From: Burhinus oedicnemus
Taxonomy: Eukaryota; Chordata; Aves; Charadriiformes; Burhinidae
Reading direction: 5' to 3'
Assembly: GCA_008921705.1 (NCBI GenBank)
Contig: VFFE01007216.1
Location: 2,792-66,791 of the forward strand
Length of the DNA: 64,000 nucleotides
Shown: positions 13,101 through 24,986 of the stretch, piece by piece
Position numbering within the stretch: position 1 is the stretch's first letter
Layout: each line of letters starts with the position of its first letter
The notes under the pieces: generated by a model
Told to the model about the DNA's origin: nothing
The model's database searches: none
Seen by the model: only the letters and a program-made list of their open reading frames with translations
Translations under genes and position numbers: made by a program

Positions 13101-14667
13101 TTTTAAATGCCTGCCTCAAATAGCTCTTAGTCTTGAAGCAAGTTTAAGAAATTAAAAAAAACCCAAAACCCATAATAAGGAACAGCAGCAAAGTTTTCTG
13201 TTTCTTATTGCTCAAATCCCCCCCCCCATACCTTTAGGGAAAAGCATTTTTCTGAAGAAAAATGAAGAAAAGGCTTGGGGAGAAAAAGGCAGGAGAAAGG
13301 CCGATGACTCCAGTCTGCCTGACAGTTTTTTTGCAGTATGCAGATTTTGAGGGGTGTTGGATCTCAGCCGGGGGATTGCACCATGTGTCAAAACACAGGG
13401 AACGGGCTCTTTCTGCTCTGTCCTGAAAGTAGGGGTGAACATGAAATTATTTCAAAGTTGCTTGTGAAATGGTGTGCGGGTTTGCAGATTGCATTTTCTT
13501 CCCTTTTCTAATGATGCCAGGGGATCGCCTCGCCCATGAACATGAGACCATCTGGAAAATGTCATCCAGCACGTTATTCCCTGTGCCAGAGGGATATTTA
13601 TAGACAAAGTAAATCATGTTGTCATGATCGAAACAAATAAGGAAAGGCCCCATGAGAACAGCGAGCCTCCGCCCCCATCTCTGTGCATGGCTTTGCCCGA
13701 CAAGAGGACACCAGTGCCTGGTGGCCCCCCATGCCCACAGGGTACAATCACCGCCCAGAAGCCGGGTGTCCCCACCACACCGTGGAGGACCGGTGCAGGA
13801 CCAGCCAGACACATGTACCCGGCTGCAATGCAGGGGTGGCACATGCAAGACCGTGCACACTGATGCCCCTCTGTTTTGTGAGTAAGCCATGGCATGAAGC
13901 CCGGCCTGGTCCAAAAGGCAAGCGAGACATCAGCTCCCCTGCCTCTCACCCCCACCTCCATCCAAAAACAGGCTGAAACACTTCACCAGCTCAGGCACAG
14001 CCCCAGTGCCACATGCAGTCAGCACAGCCTCACGTTATGGTGGCAGCTGCCAGCAGTTCCTGTATACCACCACCACCACTACTGCCCTTCCTCTCCTTCA
14101 GCAATTTGAGTGCCAAAAACAGAAACCCAGAGGCTTTGCTTGGTTTTCACCCATCCTCCATAACCCCGCTTTGATACAGCAAATGAGGAACTGCGCATTT
14201 TCATCTCAAAAGCCAGTCAGTTTTGAAGAGCGGACAGAAACACTCAAAGCAGTCCCTCCAGCAGATGTGCCCTCCTGCAGGCAGGCTCCCCCTCAGCCCC
14301 TTGCCCAAATTCACTGTATGGCACCTATCTTTGCATCAGCTGGGATGGTCAACAGTGCAGCCACAAAACCATGTATGGCTCAAAGGTTTGTATATTTTCA
14401 ACACAAAATGAGGTAATTTCAAAGGAATTTCTCACAAAAAGTGGAACCCTTCCCCTCAGCTGAGCAATTTGGAGTATTAAACATTTGAACATAACCCACT
14501 TAACAGCATACTGCCTTCTGGAAAGTACAATCTGTTGAGTTCAGCCTAGCTCTCATTACAGGCTTCCTAAATTTATTCATGGAAAATCAAACATTCGCTT
14601 TAGATAGGAAGATAGTTGCACATCTACGTCTCTGAAATGGTTTCAGGCCCTCCACTTGTAAAACTAA

Positions 14668-15122
14668 TCACAGAATGGTAGGGGTTGGAAGGAATCTTCA
14701 GAGATCATCTGGTCCAACCCCCCTGCCAAAGAAGATTCCTCTAGAGCAGGTTGGACAGGAACACATCCAGGTGGGTTTTGATCCAGAGAAGGAGAGTCCA
14801 CAACCTCTCTGGGCAGCCTATTCCAGTGCTCTATCACCCTCAAAGTAAAGAAGATTTTCCTCATGTTGAGACGGAATTTCCTGTGTTCCAGTTTGTGCCC
14901 ATTGCCTCTTGTCCTGTCGCTGGGCACCACTGAAAAGAGTCTGGCCCCATCCTCTTGACACCCACTCTTTAGGTATTTATAAGCATTGATGAGATCAACT
15001 CTCAGTCTTCTCCAGACTAAAAAGACCCAGGTCTCTCAGCCTTTCCTCATAAGAGAGGTGCTCCAGTCCCTTGATCATCTTTGTAGCCTTCCGCTGGACT
15101 CTCTCCAGTAGTTCCTTGTCTT
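14668..15122 (-). mobile_element. CR1 LINE, 5'-truncated (~455 bp)
   Basis: On the minus strand this reads as the end of CR1 ORF2 ([20 protein letters not shown], then VDSPSL) followed by the CR1 3' UTR ending in the GGTTGGAA...CCATTCTGTGA tail. Two or more frame breaks make it inert. It belongs to the branch with a VIEHWNRLP block, distinct from the copies at 18.1 and 24.4 kb. Confidence 0.93.
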
Positions 15123-18097
15123 TTTTGAGTCAGTATGGTTCGCTTTGTGGGGCTACCTGGAGTGGCTCCATGATGTGATGTTATGGTCATGGAACGAAAT
15201 GAAAAGCACACAGCTGACCCACCACAGCTCATATCTTCCTAAATGCCTCTGGCTGGGGATCACCAAGTTTTATCCCATATTTCCTTCCTGTTGAAGGTTT
15301 ATCTCATCATTTCCAGGAGCATAGGAAATTGTGTTGCAAGACAGCCCATTTTGGTCCACTGACCCTGTGCTGGAGGAAGGGCAGTGCTGGGTTTTGGGGA
15401 CATTTCCCCAAGGGAAAGCCAGATGTTGGCACTGAGCAGGTGCCACAGCCCACGATCAGGCGGCAGTGGGGCCATCAATGCCAGCATACGCCAGTGAGTG
15501 GCCTTAACCAGGTGCCTACCTGGGAAAAACCAGCAGAAAAATATGTTGCTCTTAAGAAGCGACATGGAGACTCATCCCTGCAGAGGTTGTACCAAAAACC
15601 TGCCCAAATCAACTCTAAAAAAACCCCCAAATGCCTGCTCTTGTACCCGAGAGATGCCTGTGCCCAGCATGGCACTACTTCCTTTGCTGTACTGGCATAG
15701 GCACCTGTGGCAGACCCTGGGCAGCTCCGGCGGCGTGTCCCACTGGCAGGACCCCAGGCGTGCCACACAGCCAGCAGCAAGCCGCAAGCAGTTAAGCAAT
15801 TCCCACCTGCATCAGAGTTGGGACGCCTCTGTGCGGGGGAACCAAAATGAGTGGCAGGGCTGAGTGCTGCCAACAAGAAGCATCTGCCTCGTCCCTTGCC
15901 AGGAAGGCTGAGGAAGTGAGCAGGAAGGGGCTTCCCCGGGGACATTTTGGGGGAGAGGCGCACCGATGGGTTACACCATGTGCAGACACCTGCAGGTCAC
16001 CACGGCAAGCTGGGATTTGCCAAGCCAAACAGCCAAGAGGGTGTGGGAAACTGCTGAGGTGCTGGCATCGCTGCTGTCATCACCCCCGGTGGGACCAAGA
16101 CCTCCCAGCAAACCACCGGCGAGGGTAGCCCCGGTGAGGTTAATGATTAGATGTTGGCAGGAGTGGTCACCATGGCACAAGAGGGGGATGGCCACCTGCC
16201 TGTCCCGGCCTCCACCTGGCCATGGATGTGTCCACAGCATGGCTGTATCCAACAGCAGCGACGGAGGGGTGGCCCCAGGTCAGGTCACCCTTAGCTTCCA
16301 GCCCAGAGGGGTGGCAGGGAGGTTTTAGGTCAAACCCCTCCACGTCCTGGGGGAAACGAAAGCAGCAGAGAAAAGACTAATTTGGCAAAGGAACCAAGGG
16401 GTACTCCAGCTAAACAAGGCTCGCATCAAACAGGCAGCCAGATGGAGATGAAACCCATCCCTGTCTCCACAAAAACATAGACATCTTATTTCCACGACGT
16501 GCAAACCAGAAATGCCTGGTTTTACATTAAAATATGTCGACATAACATTTTGAATGTTTGATGAAGAAAAGCTAGTCCTTGGGATGTGGCACTTTGCAAA
16601 TTACTGAGAAACAGTGACAAGCCGGACGCTGGGCAGAGGGACATTATCCATCTGTTCTGTGGACAGCAGTTTCCCTCTGCCTGGTCCGGGGGAAGTTGCT
16701 GCTTTATCAGACGAGTCCTGCCAAGCTCTGCTCCTCCCTGCAGCCACGTACCACACGCACTTTCTGTGCAACATCCCAGCAGTTTCAGTTGTCAAGAGAA
16801 GGAAACAGAAAGCTGCAGCTGCAACAAAAGGCTTTGTAGAAATATTTTAAAATGTCAAAAAACCCACCTGGAATTGAAAGAGCAAGCCATTTTATTCAAG
16901 GCACTATCCCAGCAGACTTGCAGTTAACCCAGCAAGCCCACGAACCTTCCCAAGCACGCTCCCAAAAATCAAGCACCTGCAAAACCTGCCTCAGCAGACC
17001 CTGCCTGTCACTGACCATGTATTTTTGGAGTGGGGCAGGCACTCCAAGAGCCTCCTGCCCATCCCAGCTGCCCAAGCCACAGCGCTTGCTCCCCACAGAC
17101 CGCCCAGCCCCAGGGGTAGGTGTCTCCATGGCTGTGGGCACGCAGCCGCTCCAACCCCACCTGGCTCCAGGGACCTTGCCCCTGCAGGCACCCGAGCTCA
17201 TGCCCAGCTTTCTCGTCCCGTGCTGCTTTGGCCATGCCACCGTCTTGTGCCTGGATGTGCTCAGAAATGGTCGTCCTACCCTTGGTGGAGGTGTCGCCCA
17301 CCTCATGGCATACGGACACAGCTCTGTACGCCGTGGGCTGATTCTGCCAAAAAACACACTGGGTGCCACCAATGGACCTCCATTACAGGACACCCTTTTG
17401 CTGTTGGGACAAACAACAGTGGCCATGTCCCTGTGGTCGGGGTCAGACGGCCAGAGCTGGTCATCCTCTTACCTGGAGACCATTGCACCAGGAAGATGAG
17501 GAAGAAGCTTAAAATTGCCCTCCATCTGGCCACCCTGCTGAGAGAAAAGAAGGAAAAAGGAAGAAACCAAATCAGGCACCTGCTGTGTCAGCAGCCGGTC
17601 ACCTCCTCTCACCTCTCTTTTTTGCTTGGGACCCCTCGGGATGGCTGGGCTCCGTGGTGCAGCACTCCTGGCTGTGGCCATTGCAGAAGGTGGAACAACA
17701 CACCAACTAAACAGTAGAAGAGCTGTGGGGCACCGGGACATTAACCTCGCTGCTGCAGGTTTTGTAGAGGCTCAGGCAGAAGTAACTCCTAGATACATTC
17801 ATTTTAAGTTATTTCCTCAACTATGAGTGTGAAATATTTTTTTAAATTCATTTTTAGCAAAAACTTAGATTTTGCATATTGTGAATGCTCTCATGCAAAC
17901 AGGAATCTCCCTAAAGATAATTTCCTGGGCATTTTTGTTGTGTAGCTTCATTATATTCCTCTAGTCTGAATTTCTTAAGCACTAATTTTGTCATAAAAAA
18001 TGATGCCTTGAAAAAAACATTTAGGACACGATATTATCTCTTCTGTCAGCTAACATACTCTTTTAAGTTAGCTTTTTGGTACTCCCCACTCTCCAAA
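15123..18097. other. intergenic, no gene recognised
   Basis: GC-moderate DNA between two CR1 copies. Open frames of up to ~230 codons occur on both strands, overlap each other and resemble no known protein. No splice-consistent coding exon was recognised. Confidence 0.55.
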
Positions 18098-18100
18098 TAA

Positions 18101-18648
18101 TAGAATGGTTTAGGTTGGAAGGGAACTCAAAGATCATCTAGTTTCAACCCTCCTGCCATGGGCAAGGACACCTCCCACTAGACCTGGTTGCTCAGAGCCC
18201 CATCCAACCTGGCCTCGAACGCCTCCGGGGATGGGGCCTCCACAGCTTCCCTGGGCAACCTGTGCCAGTGCCTCACCACCCTCAGAGTGAAATATTTCTT
18301 CCTGAGATCTAATCTAAATCTACCCTCTTCCAATTTGAAGCCATCACCCCTCATCTTATCACTACATGCCCTGGTAAAAAGTCCCTCTCCAGCTTTCTTG
18401 TAGGCCCCTTTCAGATACTGGAAGGCTGCTATGAGGTCTCCCTGGAGCCTTCTCTTCTCCAGGCTGAACAACTCCATCTCTCTCAGCCTGTCCTCATAGG
18501 AGAGGTGCTCCAGCCCTCTGACCATCTTCGTGGCCCTCCTCTGGACCTGCTCCAACAGGTCCATGACCTTCTTATGTTGGGGGCTCCAGAGTTGGACACA
18601 GAACTCCAGGTGGGGTCTCACGAGAGCGGAGCAGAGGGGCAGAATACC
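18101..18648 (-). mobile_element. CR1 LINE, 5'-truncated (~550 bp)
   Basis: The minus strand encodes the C-terminal part of CR1 ORF2, from about [20 protein letters not shown] through [20 protein letters not shown] to DGALSNQV. This is followed by the short 3' UTR and the CCATTCTATTA tail. The frame over this stretch is still open, indicating a relatively young copy. It is closely related to the copies at 24.4 and 58-60.5 kb. Confidence 0.95.
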
Positions 18649-19256
18649 CTGCTGAATTTTCTGGCAATTAAAATATAATACAGACAAAAAAGCCTTAGGG
18701 GCCAGCCATGGGCAATGCATGAAAAGGCTACCAGTGCTGCAGCTGCTGGGGCTGGGGCAGCCCTTGCAGGTCAGGGTGCAGCGAGCTCTTTTACATCCAC
18801 AGTGCTACCAGCTGGCCTGGGCAGACTGTGGACACCATTGGGCCTGAGCTGAAAACAAACAGAAACTGCAAAGCCTGTTGACCAGTGCAAATAAAGGCCA
18901 GCTTTAATGCGCCGGGGCGTACAGGTGTGCGCACACAGACCGGCTGCACCTGGTGCAGGGACACCATCCTGTTACCCAGGCTCCAGCCAAGGCCACCTCC
19001 AAGGTCGTGGACCTGCTCGGGCACCCGACCTCACGCCAGCCCTGGGTCTAGATGGAGAGACAGGATTTTATTTATCTGCTCCCAAGGGAATTGCTAAATT
19101 GGTGGCTCAGTGCCATGGGAAGCATCCATGGGTGGGGTATTTCCAGTTAGCCCAGCGGCTCTGGCCAGGGAAAACCAGACCCACTCTCACCAGCGTGCCG
19201 GTGGGGGGCTGCCTGCCCGGGCACCCCCTGCTACTCATGCCTTAGCATCGTGCCCT

Positions 19257-19288
19257 TCCTCCTCCTCCTCCTCCTTCTCCTCCTCCTG
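19257..19288. repeat. (CCT)n microsatellite
   Basis: Near-perfect CTC/TCC trinucleotide run with one CTT interruption. Confidence 0.9.
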
Positions 19289-22200
19289 GCTCTGCTCCTT
19301 CGCCCGCAGCAGCCCCCCTGCTGCAGATAGGGGACAGAAGCTGACCCCTCTTTTGGATGCTGAGTGCACGGCTGAGGCATCCCAATCATTTCTTTTCTTC
19401 CCCACCCATCTCTGAGGCTCCTTTTTAATTAAGTAAAAGATTTTTTGGAGCAGGGTGTGGGTTTCTGTCCTGACCCAAGCAGGCAGGAATCGAGTGTGGG
19501 AGCCCAGTCTGGACATCTTTTAGCTACGGCTCCGTGTTTCTACATGGGGATACTGGGCTTTCCCCATGCCATGCACTGGGGTTACAGCCCCCCCTTCACC
19601 CCGTGCATCCCCAGCGTGGGGATCTCTCCTCTCCTGTTCCAGGGGAGGAGGAAGACTGGAAGCAGTTTGGGAAATGGGCTGTAACTTACCCTGTGCACAT
19701 AGGGAGAGGCCAGGGGAAAAAAATACAAAAACAAAAAAAACTCCCACCAAACCCAGAAGAAGCTTTTTCCAACATAAAGTACAGATTTGATGCCAGCAAA
19801 ACATTTTGTGGAATCCAGACTGTTCATGCCAAAAAAACAAATGGCGAAATAAAAGGAAAGAGTCGAAGAAAAGAGAATTTCTTCCTGGTGTTTTTGATCA
19901 GTCCTTTTGGTTTTCATTTGAGTGCATTTAAGATGCCCTTCAACTGAAAGGTCTCAAACTTGAAAGAAAGCATCACCTCTCAGGTTGAACAAGGTATTCA
20001 GTTTGATCCAAAACATTTTATTTGCTTGTTGTTTTTTAATTGCTTTGAGTCAGAACAAAATGAATAATTCTTTTCCATTTTTTTCAAAACTAATTATTCA
20101 CATAGCTCTGTATACACTGCTCTGCACGAGGGACCCACCGGTCTCCACAAGAGCCTGTACTCAACTCACGTTTATTAGCATTTACATTATGGTTTTGATA
20201 CTTTCCGAAAACAGTGCACCGTTTTGCTTGAAATTCTGTAAGGTTTCAGAAAACTCCTCCTTCCTTCCCTCGCTATTTATGTATTAAGTCTGCCATAGGA
20301 AAGGCTGCAGCTGGACTGAAACCACTCGTACGTGCCTGCTCACTGGAGAGGGGCTTCCCCTATAGCCTGGGACCTCACTCTGTGCCGCTCATCTGCGGCC
20401 GGCGGGGCGATGGGAGCTGCGGCTCTTCTCCCACGCACTCATGACATCTCGTCGCCTCTCTGAAATCAGGGAGGTAGCTTCTCCTCTCTCATCGATGAAG
20501 ATGGGCTGGTGCATCCAGGGGATGAGTCAGAGCAGATGCCATTTTTTCACTCCTGGAGGTGTCTGGACTTCATACCAACCTTTCCCTTTGAGGGGAACAA
20601 AAAGTGCATTAATCTAGAGCGGTACAGGAGCCAAGACTGAAGAAAACCAGGCTGCGACCCAGGCCTGCTTGCTCTGCCTGGCAAAGGCGAGCGGCTCCGC
20701 ACTCCTGCACGCTTGCTGCCTTCCGTGCTGCTCAAATCCCCCCCCAGGCTGCAGAAACCCGCTGCAGCCCGGGGAGATGCTCACAGATCCAGCCCACTGC
20801 GGGATCCTGCAAAGGGTGGAGCGCTGCGGCTTTCACTGAGAGAAACAGCGAGAAGAAAGTATTAAACTGTATTTCTGTGGAGGCTTAGAAAACTTAGAAA
20901 AAAGCAAAAAAAAAAGACGGAGAGGGTGATGTTTGAGATGAGGCAAAAAGCTACCATATATAATTACTATTAATTTGCTGGGTCAGCTGTCCTCTATTAG
21001 CCACATTTGATCAGAACAGTTCTGTCTCAGTTATGCAGTTATGTATCAGTTATCCACTTAAGTAATGCCTTACTTAACATTTCTGCCCACTCCCTATTTT
21101 CTCAAGCCCCGGGTGTGTGCTCGTCCACCTCCCTGGCCCGTCACATCGTTCAGTGTCTCGTTTCAAGCAAGCGCATTTTATTTGCATTTGAAGCCTGCAG
21201 AGTGAAGTTGTAATAGCTTCCAGAAACCACCATTGTTTTCCATCAAAGCCAAAGGAACAAGATCTGGAGGACGAGTGGCTTCTTCCCCGCCCTGCTCGGC
21301 CAAGAAAGCTTTCACGCTTAGTGCCGTGGCTCCGTTCCTGCATACTGCAGCGGCCATAAAAACAAAGCTCAGACGGCCTCAGACAGAAGCGAGCGCCAGT
21401 GTACATATCATAAAAGCAATTACCAGCAAGGCAGAAGAAATACAGACAGGAGGAAGCCAGGAGCAGCAGGATAGCCTGATTTTGGGAGATGAGGTGCAGT
21501 GAGCAGCAGTTTGTGGAGCTGCAGGATGCCTCGGCTGCGCCCAGACCCACACTCAGTCTCACCATGGCTAAAACCAGATCAGTGCCAGGCACCCCATATG
21601 ATTGTATCATTATTCCTCATGGAAACATTTACTGTTCAAAGCAGCACAAGTTATTGGCTGTGCAGGAAGAAACTAAGGAGTCTGGGGAGCGAGGCTTGGG
21701 GCAGCAGCATCCCAGCTCCCTCTCCAGCCGGAGGAGACCCAGGCAACACCGACCAAATGCAAACTCCCTGCGGCTCCACCACCAGCCAGCTGCTCCCCTG
21801 GGCCCAGCGCCTGGGTCTCTGCCGGCTGCGAAGGGAGCTCAGGCACCGACCTGAGGTGTCGATCTCAAACCAAATCCCAACAGCGATGCCCGGTCCATGG
21901 TGCACATCAGTATGAATGATGGCTACAGCCACAGTGTCCAAGAGCCTCAGCTCTCCATCCATCCCCAGCAGGTGAAGGAGCTGGAACTGGTCATCTGGGA
22001 GAATAAATTGTAATTAGTTGGTGCTGCCAGCAGGACGAGCACTGTAACATCAAAATAACCAGCAAAGGGCGTAAGTGAGGGGGCAGCTGGTGTTTTGCAT
22101 CAGGTTTCACCTGCATCCATGCCGCCAGACAAGGCACCGGCCTCAGCCAGGATCTCACCCAATACCAGCGACGTGGGTGACGGGAGCACATCTCCGTAAC

Positions 22201-23956
22201 TCTGGGAACAGGGAGGGAAGTCACTATGACTAATATGTGCTGGAGGCCAACTGCTGCCACTGTGGAAACAGCCCTGGTGTTTCTGAAAAATTGTAGACAA
22301 CAATTTTAAGGAAGAAATTTTGCACTTGTCTATTAGGTCTCGGAAAATGAAGAGAAATTGAGCACAGAAATCAAATTAGTAAGTGGTATTAATGTCATTA
22401 AAGAACGGGAGAAATCAAACCACTATAAATACACACAGTGCCTTAAAGGGTTGGCTTCTTAATGTTAAAAATAGCTGCAAGGCAAATCACTTGAGGGGAA
22501 AGAAACAAAGCAGAAAAGGAGCGATACAAGTGCTGAGAACAGGAGGTCAGAGGTTACAAAAGCTAGCATCGCCTAACTGGAAAAAATGATTGCTGAGACA
22601 TGAGGACAGATAGCTCCAGTCAGAAAAAAGACGTAGGAGGAGAGGAGGAGAAGGCAATGTGAGCAAACATGACAGAGAATGTAAATTTCTGAGGGACACA
22701 GGACATAGTTAATACTGTCCCGTCAGGAAGGATAAAGAGGTTGTAAAGTGAAGGGGATGAGCAGGCAATTTTGTGGCAGCTGGTTTTTGGCTGTGATGCT
22801 GTTTCTGGACCTTCTGCTTCTGGAGATGAAGGTCCAGTTTGGTGGGCTGATGCTCACAGCTCGTTTCTACCTGTCCTTGCACCTCCCAGGTTTCTGCTCG
22901 GTCACCCCCCCCAGCAACTTCTGGCAGAAACCAGTTCAAGCCTGGAGGCTCTCAAAGCCCCTATCTTCTGTGTTTCCCAGGCCAGGATGGTGAGCCATTG
23001 GTCCTTCCCTGCCTTGACACCCTGTCCTGGATTTCCAGTCACGATCTGTCTTCTTGCTGTGACAGAAAGCCCAAGGCAGGGAGGTGAGAGGACACAAGCC
23101 CGGGGTGGCTGGGCAAGAGCTGCCAAAAAGGCTGCAAATGCCTGCCAGAGCAAAAAGTCTTTCGTCCTTACTTCCAAGGTCCTCCCATCCCCTGGCACCA
23201 AGCTAAAAGCTCCTCTGGGGAGCTCCCGTGACAGACACCTCCAGCGTCACCCCAGCCAGGTGCAGCGAGGACAAGGTGCCTCCTTCTAGGAGTGGTTTTC
23301 TTCCCTCCAGCCCTGGCAGCCCAGAATGACCCCAGCCACCCTCAGCAGCGCAGCCCCCTCCCACCATGGCCATCGCTTCCCAGCACTTGCATTTAGAAAA
23401 CAAGCAGCTGTCAAAAACCCAAGGAAAACAAGAGAGGCTTCATAAAACGCGCTCCCCTCCCAGGGAAGGAACACAAGGCAGACGCTGGCAATGCCACCCA
23501 GTGACAGAGAAGTCCCTCAGGTAGGACAAACATTGCGCAAATGTGTGAGACATTCACCAAGCAAGAGTGGGATGCCAGAATCCGGACAAGCTATCACGCA
23601 CACCTTCTAATCAAGTATTGCCCCACCTTAGCCAGCTGACTGCTTGGCATTCGTTTGGCAGAAGCACCAGTCGGATGAAAGACACAAATAAGGTGCACCT
23701 TGGCAGGGGCGGGGAGGAAATCAAACAAGATTTGCTTTTCTGTATTTTGAATCCATTTTCTGCAATTTCATTGATAACGTCTCATGAATCATAAAGCAAA
23801 AGAAATATCCTGGTTATTTGCATACTGTTGATGTATTTTGTCTCCTTTGTTTTTCACTTGGTTTGTTGATCACAGCAGACTGGTTTCATTTTGTAGTTTT
23901 TGTGAATTAGCATAGTTAATGTTTTTAACAAACTTTTAACCTCAAACCCTACTTCA

Positions 23957-24006
23957 GTAAGAAGTAAGTAATAAGAGAGAAGTAAGAAGTAGTAAGTAAG
24001 AATAAG
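23957..24006. repeat. AAGTAAG-type short tandem repeat
   Basis: Purine-rich, imperfect repeats of GTAAG/AGTAAGA over about 50 bp. Confidence 0.75.
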
Positions 24007-24430
24007 ACTCAATCCATTTCCCAGACTCAGGGCAAATAGCTTTGTAAGGCTTTAACATCTTTTTACCACACAGTGAATTTCAGAAAATAACCATTGAATA
24101 TCGTTGTAATAGAAAACTTCCTTTAATCTTTTAATGTGGTTGGATACATGTAGGTAATAATGCTATGATTTAAATAATTATTTTGGTAATTGCCTTAACA
24201 CTTAAAATGACCGCAGCAGTTCGCACCTCTAAGCTACAAGGCAAGATTATCTAAGCTGGAAGTTTCCCCAAATCCTTTTAATAAACTTTTTAGATGTAAG
24301 AATAAAACGAAACACCGCATCAGCGCCCCCAAACTCTGGAGGCCATGCAAAGCAGAACCATCTTGTGCATGGTGGCCCTTCGCTCCCCTGAAAGAGCACC
24401 CCTCCCACCCCCAGCAGCACATAACACACG

Positions 24431-24986
24431 TAGAATCATAGAATGGTTTAGGTTGGAAGGGAACTTAAAGATCATCTAGTTCCAACCCCCCTGCCAGGGG
24501 CAAGGACACCTCCCACTAGACCAGCTTGCTCAAAGCCCCATCCAATCCAGCCTCGAACACTTCCAGGGATGGGGCCTCCACAACTTCCCTGGGCAACCTG
24601 TGCCAGTGCCTCACCACACTCAGAGTGAAAAAATTTCTTCCTGAGATCTAATCTAAATCTACCCTCTTCCAATTTGAAGCCACTACCGCTCGTCCTATCA
24701 ATACCTGCCCTTGTAAAAAGTCCCTCTCCAGGTTTCTTGTAGGCCCCCTTCAGATACTGGAAAGCTGCTATGAGGTGTCCCTGGAGCCTTCTCTTCTCCA
24801 GGCTGAACAACCACAACTCTCTCAGCCTGTCCTCATAGGAGAGGTGCTCCAGCCCTCTGATCATCTTCGTGGCCCTCCTCTGGACCTGCTCCAACAGGTC
24901 CGTGTCCTTCTTATGTTGGGGGCTCCAGAGCTGGATGCAGAACTCCAGGTGGGGTCTCACAGGAGTGGAACAGAGGGGCAGAATCA
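24431..24986 (-). mobile_element. CR1 LINE, 5'-truncated (~555 bp)
   Basis: Minus strand. Similar to the 18.1-kb copy, covering the same ORF2 C-terminal segment ([20 protein letters not shown], then [20 protein letters not shown]). The frame shifts near the [21 protein letters not shown] region ([12 protein letters not shown] in place of FTLRVVRHW). It ends in the GGTTTAGGTTGGAAGG / TTCTATGATTCTA tail. Confidence 0.95.

Larger units (their letters stand above)
5151..14667. other. intergenic, no gene recognised
   Basis: Mixed composition with no reading frame that resembles a known protein. It contains a short CR1 tail at 5903-5970, a GGA-rich tract near 7080-7115 and short poly-A/T runs. AT-rich segments around 8.4-9.4 kb might hold conserved non-coding elements, but this cannot be judged from a single sequence. 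Confidence 0.55.
18649..24430. other. intergenic, no gene recognised
   Basis: Contains a CTC/CCT microsatellite at 19257-19288 and an AAGTAAG-type repeat at 23957-24006. Open frames, the longest 178 codons on minus at 21074-21610, show no family resemblance and overlap others on the opposite strand. Confidence 0.55.

Noticed and set aside
13447..13976. Overlapping open frames of ~97-155 codons on both strands
   Set aside because: Several frames on both strands are open at once in GC-moderate DNA. None resembles a known protein.
16852..17717. Open frames of 215 and 230 codons on plus and 176 codons on minus
   Set aside because: Mutually overlapping, Pro/Gly/Trp-rich, with no family signature; judged to be stop-poor sequence by chance.
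18178..18720. 180-codon minus frame as a host gene
   Set aside because: It is the C-terminal part of CR1 ORF2 in a truncated retrotransposon, running past the element's end into flanking DNA.
21074..21610. 178-codon minus-strand open frame
   Set aside because: Cys/Ser-rich with no recognisable domain, overlapped by open frames on the plus strand, and with no splice or promoter context. Most likely chance.
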